Below are positions 31,257-39,257 of a DNA stretch of 39,257 bases, piece after piece. Source of the DNA: VGKU01 sp964388785 (lineage in GTDB: Bacteria > Patescibacteriota > Patescibacteriia > UBA9934 > GWF2-40-263); the NCBI GenBank assembly GCA_964388785.1, contig CAYMBX010000006.1, positions 1 through 39,257 on the forward strand, written 5' to 3'. Numbering within the stretch: the first letter of the stretch is position 1; the number at the start of each line of letters is the position of its first letter. The notes beneath the pieces were generated by a model, which did no database searches, had not been told where the DNA came from, and saw only the letters and a program-made list of their open reading frames with translations. Position numbers and translations under genes: made by a program.

Positions 31257-33269
31257 TTACTCTGGAAACCCGCTGAGCGTAAACACATCAGTGGTGAGAC
31301 CGATCACTTCCGCTTGGCCATCCCCGTCCACATCGCTTGCCACTACCTCAAGTCCGCGGCGCTGCGATTTGTCAAAGATATAAAATTCGGATTTTTTATT
31401 CCCGTCACGATCGTAAATCCGTGCAAGCGGAGATCCGCCGAAGCCGGGACCTGTGACGATTTCATCGATGCCGTCGCCGTTTGTGTCCGCCACGGAGACA
31501 TTTACACCACCACGAAAGCCTTTGTCATATGCGAAAAATCCTGGGTTGATGAGGGTCCCGTCTTTTTTATAAACGCGCACGTGCGGGCCACCGCCGAAGC
31601 CCGCACCGCAAACAATTTCCTTGATTCCGTCTCCGTTGAGATCACCGATCGAAACGTTCACGCCTCCACGAAAATTTTTTGCGTAGGCGAAAAAGCCTGG
31701 GTTAATAAGGACTCCATCTTGATTGAAGACACGAACGTGCGGACCACCCCCGTTTTCGGTTCCGGTCACAATTTCGACCGAACCGTCATCTTCAATGTCT
31801 CCGACGGAAACATTGATGCCCTTATCGTAGTGCTCGCCGTAGGGAGCAAATGATGTGCGCAGCGTTCCATCGGATTCATAGATAAAGATCTGTCGGTCGT
31901 TCGCCACCACCGTCTCGCGCAGTCCATCTCCATCAAGATCGAATCGCACCACTTGTGTACCACCGCGATGCGCGCCTTCGTACGCGAAAAAACCGGTTCG
32001 CTTTTGCTGTCCTTCCGGGGAAAAAATGCGCGCAAACGCGCCGTTCAAAAACGTCGAGTCCACGATTTGTTCGATGGGTCGCAGTAACACAATTCCGTCT
32101 TTTGACGGGACGGTCACTTTGGAAATGATCGATCCATCGTTTATCACGGGGTCTTGCGTTCCACGCAATTTTTCAAAGTCACCTCCCAAGGTCACTGTTT
32201 GCGGCTGTTCAGTTGCATTCACCAGAATTTTTCCTTGTGCGAAATCGCGTTGCCACACCCCAATGTCTACGGAACCGTTTTGCGGGTTAAATGTATTGAT
32301 TGGCAGGCTTTTGGGGGCACCGAGGAACGCCTCATATTCATCGTATTCCCAAATGACCGCATGGTTGTAAGTACCGGCGTCGTATCCGAAGTACCCATTG
32401 CCAAGCAGGGTTGTGGTGAATCCGAAACGAACCGACCGATAGTCAGACTGTGTTCCGTTGCCGTTTGTGTTGTCCGTATTGACGTTAATAAAGTTGATCG
32501 GATCGTACCCAACCGTTTTTTCCAAGGTGAAGTACTGAGATACCATGTTTTTCCATTCCGAGAGCGTGTTGTGCGAAGAAGGAAATGTTTCAAACATGCG
32601 TCCGTTCACATATGGTGAGAACAGCGCGTTTGAACTTCCGTTTGTGATCATGATCGCCTCATCGCCGATGAGTGCGCGTGTCGTTTCAAACAAACGTTTA
32701 TAATTTTGCGCCCACAGTGCGTCGGCCTCTTGTGCCGAATCATTTGAACCGTTGCGATCAACATCCGTTACACCAACCCAGCTGATCGAGTCTTGGACCT
32801 CATCGTAAAACACCCCATCCCACAGCCCGGTTGAAAGCACGTCGTCTTTGACATGGTGGGCGAGATAGGTGACCCAATCCGTATTCAAATTGAGCGCACG
32901 CGTATTTGGCCAAACGGATTTTTGCGTTCCATTTGCGTCCGTAAGCCACCATTCGGATTTGAGATGTGGATACATGGCTTGATGCAGCGGATCGGTCCAG
33001 TACGCATCGTTCCAACTGACGGTGGCCACATACGGAAGAATGATGATGTCTGGGTTGAGTTTGCGAATGTTCGGAAAGAAGGTTTTGTTGTACACTTGTG
33101 TCTCGACGGGGATAATGAGCAAATCAAAACGCGAGAGTCGTTCGACACTTTGGTCAAGCAACGGTCCGCCCCAGAGGAAGATGGAAGCGGTCTTTGCTAA
33201 GGCCACATTCGGCCACGAAAAAACCAACAACGTCAGCACGAGCAGAGCAGATATAATGAAGCGGTGCAT
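31257..33269 (-). CDS. Secreted putative glycoside hydrolase (GHL15-like) with FG-GAP repeats
   Basis: 670 residues. Residues 1-25 form a signal peptide (ends VALA). Residues ~28-390 resemble the hypothetical glycosyl-hydrolase TIM-barrel group (LNPDIIILPYVATVSWNDAY, LWDGVFYDEV at ~150-158, EAIMITNGSSN, YNHAVIWEYDEYEAF). The acidic pair in FYDE is a candidate active site, but I cannot show activity. Residues ~410-665 are FG-GAP/VCBS-like repeats with the typical GDLNGDGIKEIVCGAGFGGG and HVRVY segments. Two bases after the HTH gene and three before the COG1361-type gene. Confidence 0.83.
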   Translation of the reverse strand: MHRFIISALLVLTLLVFSWPNVALAKTASIFLWGGPLLDQSVERLSRFDLLIIPVETQVYNKTFFPNIRKLNPDIIILPYVATVSWNDAYWTDPLHQAMYPHLKSEWWLTDANGTQKSVWPNTRALNLNTDWVTYLAHHVKDDVLSTGLWDGVFYDEVQDSISWVGVTDVDRNGSNDSAQEADALWAQNYKRLFETTRALIGDEAIMITNGSSNALFSPYVNGRMFETFPSSHNTLSEWKNMVSQYFTLEKTVGYDPINFINVNTDNTNGNGTQSDYRSVRFGFTTTLLGNGYFGYDAGTYNHAVIWEYDEYEAFLGAPKSLPINTFNPQNGSVDIGVWQRDFAQGKILVNATEQPQTVTLGGDFEKLRGTQDPVINDGSIISKVTVPSKDGIVLLRPIEQIVDSTFLNGAFARIFSPEGQQKRTGFFAYEGAHRGGTQVVRFDLDGDGLRETVVANDRQIFIYESDGTLRTSFAPYGEHYDKGINVSVGDIEDDGSVEIVTGTENGGGPHVRVFNQDGVLINPGFFAYAKNFRGGVNVSIGDLNGDGIKEIVCGAGFGGGPHVRVYKKDGTLINPGFFAYDKGFRGGVNVSVADTNGDGIDEIVTGPGFGGSPLARIYDRDGNKKSEFYIFDKSQRRGLEVVASDVDGDGQAEVIGLTTDVFTLSGFPE

Positions 33270-33271
33270 AG

Positions 33272-33568
33272 TCAGGAAGGTTTTTGATCTTCCTCCTGGA
33301 CGCTTTTTGGATTAGGGGAAAAAAGTCGGTTACGGATTTTCCACTGCTCAACAAATTGTCCGATTCCGTTTTTGTCTCGTTTGTGGCGCACGGTTGTGGT
33401 GCGTTGAGACCAACGAAGAAGCGATTCAAAGTTAATCTTATAGCGGCCCTGCACCACCACATAAGTGATTTCTTGATCTTTGATCGCTCGCCGAATCGTC
33501 ATCTGACTGACCCCAAACATTCTAGCCGCTTCGGAGACGGAAAGGCGGATGGTTTCCTTTGTTGCCAT
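33272..33568 (-). CDS. Small MerR/excisionase-type HTH DNA-binding protein
   Basis: 98 residues. The N-terminal half is a winged-helix HTH of the excisionase/MerR-like type: IRLSVSEAARMFGVSQMTIRRAIKDQEITYVVVQGRYKINFESLLRW (helices SVSEAARMFGV and SQMTIRRAIKD, wing VVVQGRYK). The C-terminal half is charged, with no known domain. It leads an operon of two surface-protein genes, and the -10 of its promoter lies in a perfect palindrome (33593-33618), so autoregulation is likely. No SD. Confidence 0.85.
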   Translation of the reverse strand: MATKETIRLSVSEAARMFGVSQMTIRRAIKDQEITYVVVQGRYKINFESLLRWSQRTTTVRHKRDKNGIGQFVEQWKIRNRLFSPNPKSVQEEDQKPS

Positions 33569-33592
33569 AGATATTTACTTGTGAATAACCAT

Positions 33593-33634
33593 TTTTGTTT
33601 ACTCTAGTGTAAACAAAATGTATGCAAAAGTCAA
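33593..33634 (-). promoter_or_regulatory. Promoter with embedded operator for the HTH-led operon
   Basis: TTGACT (33629-33634, minus strand), 17-base spacer, TACACT (33606-33611). TTTTGTTTAC-N6-GTAAACAAAA (33593-33618), a perfect 10-bp-arm palindrome, covers the -10. It fits a dimeric repressor site, probably for the HTH protein encoded next. Confidence 0.78.
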
Positions 33635-33652
33635 GTTTTTAGAGTTAAATCA

Positions 33653-33681
33653 TTGATTTTTTTACGAAAATAAGCTATTCT
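33653..33681 (+). promoter_or_regulatory. Promoter of the sigma factor gene
   Basis: TTGATT (33653-33658), 17-base spacer, TATTCT (33676-33681). Back-to-back with the HTH operon promoter. The leader is about 35 nt and lacks an SD. Confidence 0.68.
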
Positions 33682-33722
33682 TCATCCGTTTATTAAGATT
33701 TTTCCGATTATTCCTACTTATT

Positions 33723-34286
33723 GTGCAGAACCATCAATCACAATCAAAACGGGAAGAATTTCTGTTGCTGCGCATTCGGGCTTTTCAGGACAAAGAAGCG
33801 TTCCGCGTGCTGGTCCAAGAACACGGTCCTGCGCTCCTGCGCTTTCTCCACTTTAAGCTCCCAAGCCGTGAAGATGCGGAAGATGCGTATTCGACCGTGT
33901 GTTTGCAGACGTGGGACTATCTGACACACACAGAGGTCAAACACTTTACGGGACTCCTCTTCACAGTCGCGCGTGCGGTCGTTGCAAATTTCTACGACCA
34001 GCGTAGCAAAAAGCCGCAGGTTTCTCTCAAACGGGATGACGGAACAGACGTTCCAATTCCAACCCATGAATCCGTCGAGCAGATGCAGGACAAACTTGAT
34101 GTGAAGCTGCTCGAAAAATCATTCCGGACTCTCAACGATAATGAACGACAAATGCTGATCTTGAGACACCTGGAAGGATATGGCGTGAAGGATATTGCAA
34201 AACTTCTTGGGACAACACCAAACAGTGTGTCCGTGACGATCAATCGGGCGATCAACAAACTTCGGGAATTCTATGAACGATCATGA
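33723..34286 (+). CDS. ECF-type RNA polymerase sigma factor
   Basis: 187 residues from a GTG start. The sigma-2 region spans residues ~20-90 (FRVLVQEHGPALLRFLHFKL, then REDAEDAYSTVCLQTWDYL) and the sigma-4 region ~125-185 (FRTLNDNERQMLILRHLEGYGVKDIAKLLGTTPNSVSVTINRAINKLREF, with the -35-binding HTH). No extra domains, so a group-4 (ECF) sigma factor. Its last 14 bases overlap the next gene, a membrane protein of the DUF5667 kind, which fits a sigma/anti-sigma pair. The large surface protein gene lies just downstream and is a plausible target. Codon 1 could be further upstream only if non-ATG. Confidence 0.9.
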   Translation: MQNHQSQSKREEFLLLRIRAFQDKEAFRVLVQEHGPALLRFLHFKLPSREDAEDAYSTVCLQTWDYLTHTEVKHFTGLLFTVARAVVANFYDQRSKKPQVSLKRDDGTDVPIPTHESVEQMQDKLDVKLLEKSFRTLNDNERQMLILRHLEGYGVKDIAKLLGTTPNSVSVTINRAINKLREFYERS

Positions 34287-35154
34287 CATCATCAAACTAA
34301 TGGAGAAGCTGAAAGATACACCAGAGCTTGGTGGTGATTTTGATTCTGATAAATTGTGGAATAAATTTGCTGCTGAAAATGATTTTCCCGTTCATGGTGG
34401 ACCTGCGTCATATACCTTCCGCGATTATCTCGAATATTACGTTTGGCAGTTTTCTCATGTCATGGTGAAACCGCTCGCGGTTGGTTTCGCGGTCTTTTTG
34501 TTGCTGCTTGGCGGATGGACGAGTGCAACCAACGTTTCTTTGAATGCATTGCCGGGTGATCAGCACTATCCGCTCAAGCTCTCTTTGGAGAAAGCACAAA
34601 TGCTCCTTGCGTTTTCGCCGGAGCAAAAAGCAAAACTTCAAGTGGAATTTGCTTCTCGTCGACTTGAAGAAATGGTCGAGCTCAGTGCAAGTTCGTTTGA
34701 ACAAAATCCCAACGCGGTGTTGCTCGCGGTCCGACAATTCAAAAAAGAGGTTCAGAGTATCAATACGAATTTGAAAGTTGACGCACAGACTTCTGTGCAA
34801 AAAGAACTTGCAAAAGAGATCGGACGAAAATCGAATACGTATAAAACGACGGTGACAGATTCGAGTGCCAATGCGTCTGAGGATGTGAAAGAAGAAGTCG
34901 ATGAAGTAAAAGCACTTTTGGAAGAGGCCGAAGACGAGGCGGTCGAAGTGATCATCACGGCGTATGAATCCAGTGCAGATGCCGCGGCGTCGTTTGAATT
35001 GGAAAAAGCATTTGAAAAAGAGCTGGCGAGCGTTCAGACTCTGGAATTGAATGATGAAGAAAAAGAAAAATTGGAACAGGCCGTCGTCTTAAAGCAGGAA
35101 GGGGCGTATCGACGGGCATTTCAATTGTTAAAGGAGATAGGGAATAGAGAATAA
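34273..35154 (+). CDS. Membrane anti-sigma-like protein with DUF5667 domain
   Basis: 293 residues. A cytoplasmic N-terminus of about 60 residues (DIIKLMEKLKDTPELGGDFDSDKLW), the sigma-binding position in such proteins, precedes one membrane helix at ~66-84. Outside it, LPGDQHYPLKLSLEKAQMLLAFSPEQKAKLQ is the hallmark of DUF5667, followed by long charged helices rich in Glu/Ala (SSANASEDVKEEVDEVKALL). It overlaps the sigma factor gene by 14 bases. An anti-sigma function is inferred from position and layout, not from a recognised anti-sigma domain. Confidence 0.82.
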   Translation: MNDHDIIKLMEKLKDTPELGGDFDSDKLWNKFAAENDFPVHGGPASYTFRDYLEYYVWQFSHVMVKPLAVGFAVFLLLLGGWTSATNVSLNALPGDQHYPLKLSLEKAQMLLAFSPEQKAKLQVEFASRRLEEMVELSASSFEQNPNAVLLAVRQFKKEVQSINTNLKVDAQTSVQKELAKEIGRKSNTYKTTVTDSSANASEDVKEEVDEVKALLEEAEDEAVEVIITAYESSADAAASFELEKAFEKELASVQTLELNDEEKEKLEQAVVLKQEGAYRRAFQLLKEIGNRE

Positions 35155-35332
35155 TGAGCAGGGAGCCGATCGACAGCGATGGGCTTCTAACTCACCTTTG
35201 GAGCACGAATTCAGCTCCAAAGGGGAAACTAAACCTCGTGCGACAAAAGGTCGAGGCCGGACACGGTCGTCGTGCGTTATTAAATGACAGGTTCGCTCAG
35301 TACCTTGAACTGAGCAACAGATTATTCTACTT
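35155..35332 (+). other. Structured leader of the S-layer-like gene
   Basis: No ORF. CCTTTGGAGC-N9-GCTCCAAAGG (10-bp perfect, from 35199) and GCTCAGT-N7-ACTGAGC (from 35294) are clear. No convincing promoter was found, so transcription may continue from the sigma operon or use an ECF promoter whose consensus is unknown. Confidence 0.5.
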
Positions 35333-38300
35333 ATGACGAATTCTATTGCTAAACGAGCGCTTACAGTCGCAGTTGCTGCCGCCACCATTCTCTGGTCTGT
35401 CGGTTTTGCTGCACTCTCCCCTCAAACAGCTTCCGCCGCTTCATACGGCGACCTGATCAAGGGAACGACCCTCTCGACCGTTTACTACTACGGTTCAGAC
35501 GGTCAGCGCTACTCGTTCCCCAACGAGAAGACCTTCTTCTCTTGGTACAACGATTTTAGTGGTGTTGTGACGATGTCCGATGCGGAACTCGCCAACATCA
35601 CGCTCGCTGGCAACATTGTGTACCGCCCAGGTTCACGATGGGTGAAGATCACCAGCGATGAAAAGACCTATGCCGTTGCTCGCGACGGAAAGATCCACTG
35701 GATCGAGTCCGAGGAAGTGGCAAAAGGCCTTGCCGGTGACAACTGGAACCAATTCATCGATGATGTTCCAGATGTCTTCTTCGTTGACTACTCAGTCGGC
35801 GATTCACTCACCAGTGCTTCTTCTGCTTATGAAGGCGCCCTCGTCAAGAGCGGTTCCGACACCTACCTCGTGTGGGATGGCAAGAAGAGCAAAGTGTCCG
35901 CTGCAGGGATGACCGCCAACATGTTTAAGTCTGGCTTCGTCCTCGACGGATCCGGAGTGAACCTTTCCGGTATGACCGCCGGTTCCGAGATCACAAGCAA
36001 GCTTGCGTATCTCACCGACGCTGCTCAGAAAGTCGAAACAGCTGATTACGTGACCGCAAAGGACGTTTCCGTTAGCTTTGCTGGTTCACCAGCTTCTTCC
36101 ACCTTGATTGCTGGACAGGGTGCAGGTGACCTTGCTCACATCACTTTGACCAACAACTCCGGTTCGGAAGTGAAACTTACGAAAGCTGTTCTTACTCGCA
36201 CGGGTGTTTCTGCAGACGCAACCCTTTCAAACCTTTATCTGTTTGACGGATATGTGCGTTTGACAGATGCCGCGACGATCTCCAGTGGAAAGGCAACATT
36301 CAACGATCCTTCTGGAATCTGGACACTTGCTGCAGGTGCTTCTAAGACCCTTGTGGTCCGTGGAGAAATTGCCGCCAGCACAAACGGTCAAACCGTTGGT
36401 GTGAAGCTTGCTGCCGCATCTGATCTCGGTTTCTCCAGTGGTGGAACCGCTTCTGGTTCTTTCCCACTTGAAGGCGCCACACACACGATCGCTGCTGCTC
36501 CTAGCACGTTTGCCGCAATCGCGACCGGTGCTTGGACTGCAAACCCAGCTACAAACACTTCTCTTGATCCAGCCGAAGACGTTCGTCTTTGGGAAGACAC
36601 CATTTCCATCAACAATAACGAAGTCATGTTGAAGATGGCTCGTTTCCGCAACATCGGTTCGATCGATGCGGATGATGTGACAGGATGGGAGCTCTTCATC
36701 GGTGGTGTGAAGCGTGGAAGCACCGTTGCGATGGAAGATGAAGATGGCTATGTCACCTTCGATCTTTCCGCAAGCCCGGTTGAACTCAAAACAGGCTCTC
36801 ACGTGGTGAAAGTTCAGGCTGATGTGATCGGTGGTTCAACACGCACGATCCAAGTCGGACTCCGCAATACCGCGGACTTCATCGCGACGGATGCTGACTA
36901 TGGTCAGCCAGTCCTGATTGCTGTGAGCAGTTCGACCGCATTCTCCACAGAGGATGCCGGTGTGCAAACCGTTTCAACTGGTTCACTTACATTCACCAAG
37001 AAGTCTGATTCTCCATCCGGAGATGTCGTCGAGGGTGCCTCTGGCGTCACGCTTGGTAAGTGGGAAGTCAAAGCATTCGGCGAAAACATGAAGGTTGAGA
37101 AGTTGCGTTTCGCCGCAGATATCGAAGATGATTCCAATACCAACGTCGCCGCTGTACTCCGAAATGGTGCCGTTTATCTCAACGGAACGCAGGTTGGTAG
37201 CACAACAGCGTTGAGTGATAACTCAGCCGGTGCTGCTCCTGATTACACAGAGTACACATTCGGTTCTTCCTTCATTGTCGAACCTGGTAAGCCAGCCACG
37301 CTTGAAATCCGATCCGACATTTATGATGATGACGGTACGGACAGCTTGGTCAACGGTTCCGACATTGTTGCGGAGATTTCCGACAACTCCAGCACAAGCA
37401 ACGTGCTTCGCATGACCTCAGGTGGTTATGGTAGCTACCCAACAGCTGCGGTTACGGCAAACGAATTGAACGTCACTGACGGATCAAGCACGTTGACCGT
37501 TGCCACGAGTGGTACCTATGGTGCGCAAACAACCGTGACACCAAAGACCAACTACAAACTCGGAGTCTTCACCGTGACTGCAGGAACTTCAGAGGACGTG
37601 AATCTTACAGACTTCGAAGTCCAAGTTGATCTTACGGACACCGATAGCTCAAGCAACACCGTTGCCACGAGTTTGACCAACCTTTACGTGAAGTACGGAC
37701 CACAAAGCAACATGACCTCAACCAGCACCAAAGGAACGGTTGCGGCGACCGGAAATACCTGGTCCACCAACTATCCGTTGAAGAAGGGCGAGATCATCTA
37801 CTTCGAAGTCTACGCAGACTTGCTCAGTCCGCTGAACGCGACTGACGTGATTGATGTGAACTTGGATGTCAACGGTATCAACGCCGTGTCCAGCGTTCAA
37901 CCATCCACAAGTGCGGCAGATGGTCCAAACATCACGATTGGCAGTGGTACCTTCACCGAATTCAACGATGATCACCCAGTGGCTGCCATCAACTACGGCA
38001 ACCAGGAAATCACCGTTGCGAAGTACCGCTTCAGCTCTTCCAACGAAACCTTCACCATTAAGGAAATGACCACGAGCATCGGTGCGTCCGGCGCAACAGC
38101 CGTGACAGAGGTTCGCCTCTATGACGGAAGCACCCAGGTTGCGGCGACTGTCTACGACGAAAACTCGGGTACACGCGGAACCTGGACAGGTCTTTCCATC
38201 CCGGTGAATGCCAACACCTCGAAAGTCTTGACGGTGAAGTATCTCTTGAACCAAATCGGTTCAGGTTTCGGTACATCTCAAGCCAACGCGGCCAATACCC

Positions 38301-39109
38301 TTTACTCCGTGAAGTTTACGGACAGTAACGGTGTGGAAACCACAGAGACTTCCGGTGCAGAATTCAGTAGTGTCAATGGGAACGCTCAGTATGTCTTCCG
38401 AGCCATCCCAACCGTGACACATACAGATCTCACAAACAGCACACTTGTGAACGGTCAAGAAATTGACATGTACAAGTTCTCTGTGACGGCTTCCGGCGGC
38501 TCAATTGCCCTCAAGCAGTTGAAGTTCCCGATCACCTTCACAGATGCTGATGCCGACACCCTCGAAGTGCATTCCTGGAAGCTTTACAAGAACGGTTCAG
38601 ACGTTTCCACAAGCAACTCTGCAATCGAAATCTTGAAGCAGGATGGAACCAGCATTGAGAGCACAGACGGTGCAGGTGACGACACCTTCACAGGTGGCGC
38701 TGCTGACTCAACTATCATTGTCGTCTGGGACACCAACGAAGAAACAATCGGTATGGGTGAAACCGTGACCTATGTGTTGCGTGCGACCCCAACCGGATTC
38801 GACTCGGACGGTGACACCGGTGAGGAAGACTACTTCACGATTTACCTCGCTGGAGATAGTGCAACCAACGGTGATGCCAAGTGTCTTAACGACAACGAAG
38901 CTGGTGAAAGCTGGGGACTTGATGAATTGACATCCGGTTCCTGTTCCGCAACGGACACCAACGAGTTGGGAGACACGCTCGAGAACTTCATTTGGTCTGA
39001 CGTTTCCGGAACAGCCCATGCTGGCGCTTCCGAAACAGGATCGAATGACTGGTCAAACGGCTACTTGGTCAAGAACCTCAACCTTTCCGGTGAGACTTGG
39101 TCGAAGTAA
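35333..39109 (+). CDS. Giant S-layer-like surface protein
   Basis: 1258 residues. Residues 1-35 form a signal peptide (TILWSVGFAALSP, ending TASA). Residues ~36-150 are the YYYG module (VYYYGSDGQRYSFPNEKTFF, YRPGSRWVKI, DVFFVDYSVGDS) also found in the 6586-7422 product. The remainder is long Ser/Thr/Ala-rich beta sandwich repeats (for example ITLTNNSGSEVKLTKAVLTR) with few Cys residues, fitting a paracrystalline surface layer or long adhesin. Cation binding by the Asp-rich loops is possible. Codon use is smoother than in its neighbours, as in highly expressed genes. It follows the sigma/anti-sigma pair and ends in a strong terminator. No SD. Confidence 0.86.
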   Translation: MTNSIAKRALTVAVAAATILWSVGFAALSPQTASAASYGDLIKGTTLSTVYYYGSDGQRYSFPNEKTFFSWYNDFSGVVTMSDAELANITLAGNIVYRPGSRWVKITSDEKTYAVARDGKIHWIESEEVAKGLAGDNWNQFIDDVPDVFFVDYSVGDSLTSASSAYEGALVKSGSDTYLVWDGKKSKVSAAGMTANMFKSGFVLDGSGVNLSGMTAGSEITSKLAYLTDAAQKVETADYVTAKDVSVSFAGSPASSTLIAGQGAGDLAHITLTNNSGSEVKLTKAVLTRTGVSADATLSNLYLFDGYVRLTDAATISSGKATFNDPSGIWTLAAGASKTLVVRGEIAASTNGQTVGVKLAAASDLGFSSGGTASGSFPLEGATHTIAAAPSTFAAIATGAWTANPATNTSLDPAEDVRLWEDTISINNNEVMLKMARFRNIGSIDADDVTGWELFIGGVKRGSTVAMEDEDGYVTFDLSASPVELKTGSHVVKVQADVIGGSTRTIQVGLRNTADFIATDADYGQPVLIAVSSSTAFSTEDAGVQTVSTGSLTFTKKSDSPSGDVVEGASGVTLGKWEVKAFGENMKVEKLRFAADIEDDSNTNVAAVLRNGAVYLNGTQVGSTTALSDNSAGAAPDYTEYTFGSSFIVEPGKPATLEIRSDIYDDDGTDSLVNGSDIVAEISDNSSTSNVLRMTSGGYGSYPTAAVTANELNVTDGSSTLTVATSGTYGAQTTVTPKTNYKLGVFTVTAGTSEDVNLTDFEVQVDLTDTDSSSNTVATSLTNLYVKYGPQSNMTSTSTKGTVAATGNTWSTNYPLKKGEIIYFEVYADLLSPLNATDVIDVNLDVNGINAVSSVQPSTSAADGPNITIGSGTFTEFNDDHPVAAINYGNQEITVAKYRFSSSNETFTIKEMTTSIGASGATAVTEVRLYDGSTQVAATVYDENSGTRGTWTGLSIPVNANTSKVLTVKYLLNQIGSGFGTSQANAANTLYSVKFTDSNGVETTETSGAEFSSVNGNAQYVFRAIPTVTHTDLTNSTLVNGQEIDMYKFSVTASGGSIALKQLKFPITFTDADADTLEVHSWKLYKNGSDVSTSNSAIEILKQDGTSIESTDGAGDDTFTGGAADSTIIVVWDTNEETIGMGETVTYVLRATPTGFDSDGDTGEEDYFTIYLAGDSATNGDAKCLNDNEAGESWGLDELTSGSCSATDTNELGDTLENFIWSDVSGTAHAGASETGSNDWSNGYLVKNLNLSGETWSK

Positions 39110-39126
39110 GCTGGCTTAGACAAATA

Positions 39127-39155
39127 CAAAATCCACCCTTCGGGGTGGGTTTTGT
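39127..39155 (+). terminator. Terminator of the S-layer-like gene
   Basis: Hairpin with CCACCC/GGGTGG arms and a TTCG-type loop, preceded by AAAAT and followed by TTTTGTTTTGG. Confidence 0.9.
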
Positions 39156-39182
39156 TTTGGAAAAATGTTATGATTCTTCCGT

Positions 39183-39257
39183 ATGATTTTTTACTTTCTA
39201 CGTAGGTTAAAGCCTGCGGTTACCATTTTTTTCTTATTCATTTTTCCACTTTCCACT
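39183..39257 (+). CDS. Membrane or secreted protein, 3' end missing
   Basis: The first 25 codons of an ORF that continues past the right edge: basic start (MIFYFLRRLKPA) then a hydrophobic run (VTIFFLFIFPLS), a signal peptide or first membrane helix. TATGAT lies eight bases before the ATG and no SD is present, the same leaderless pattern as other backbone genes. Function cannot be told. Confidence 0.55.
   Translation, partial: MIFYFLRRLKPAVTIFFLFIFPLST

Overview
The window most resembles a Patescibacteria (CPR) genome. That rests on an infC-rpmI-rplT cluster, smpB with a nearby tmRNA gene, a GIY-YIG protein, an AI-2E permease, a DUF5667-type anti-sigma protein beside an ECF sigma factor, FG-GAP surface proteins, a four-helix-bundle (S23) gene and a giant S-layer-like protein. 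TGA is an ordinary stop codon. No 16S or other phylogenetic marker was tested, so the placement is inference.

Two kinds of gene are interleaved. The backbone genes are near 50% G+C (30 of 60 bases in a hand count of 24421-24480). Most lack a Shine-Dalgarno (SD) sequence, and several have a -10 box about six bases before the start codon, so they look leaderless. The second kind is near 67% G+C (40 of 60 in 15661-15720). These genes encode secreted proteins or lipoproteins, mostly with MopE-like Asp/Cys metal-binding repeats, and nearly all stand as single-gene units: A+T-rich flank, TTGACA-N17-type promoter, long structured leader, SD, gene, hairpin or terminator.

Layout: 1-1312, two high-G+C surface genes; 1472-2677, the rplT-rpmI-infC operon; 2702-3309, smpB, split by an artificial 100-N gap; 3606-5605, two paralogous high-G+C genes of unknown function, one frameshifted; 5740-6136, ssrA; 6300-12742, backbone genes (GIY-YIG, surface protein, AI-2E operon, an HtrA-like protein without catalytic residues, a Wzz-like protein, an S23 cassette); 12775-13115, a divergent pair of hairpin RNAs with CCUCCUCCU loops; 13384-24115, seven high-G+C secreted-protein units; 24172-29381, polysaccharide and membrane genes (Wzy-like ligase, two GT4 enzymes, an FAD reductase); 29460-33568, a three-gene surface operon led by an apparently autoregulated HTH protein; 33723-39109, ECF sigma factor, anti-sigma protein and S-layer-like protein; 39183-39257, the start of another membrane or secreted protein.

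The most interesting signals are: (i) the two divergent RNAs, plus a 3'UTR hairpin, whose loops mimic the anti-SD of 16S rRNA, in a genome where mainly the high-G+C surface genes carry strong SDs; (ii) a pair of hairpins with conserved loop and flanks but different, fully complementary stems; (iii) the high-G+C cassettes themselves, including a nested series of three lipoprotein paralogues.
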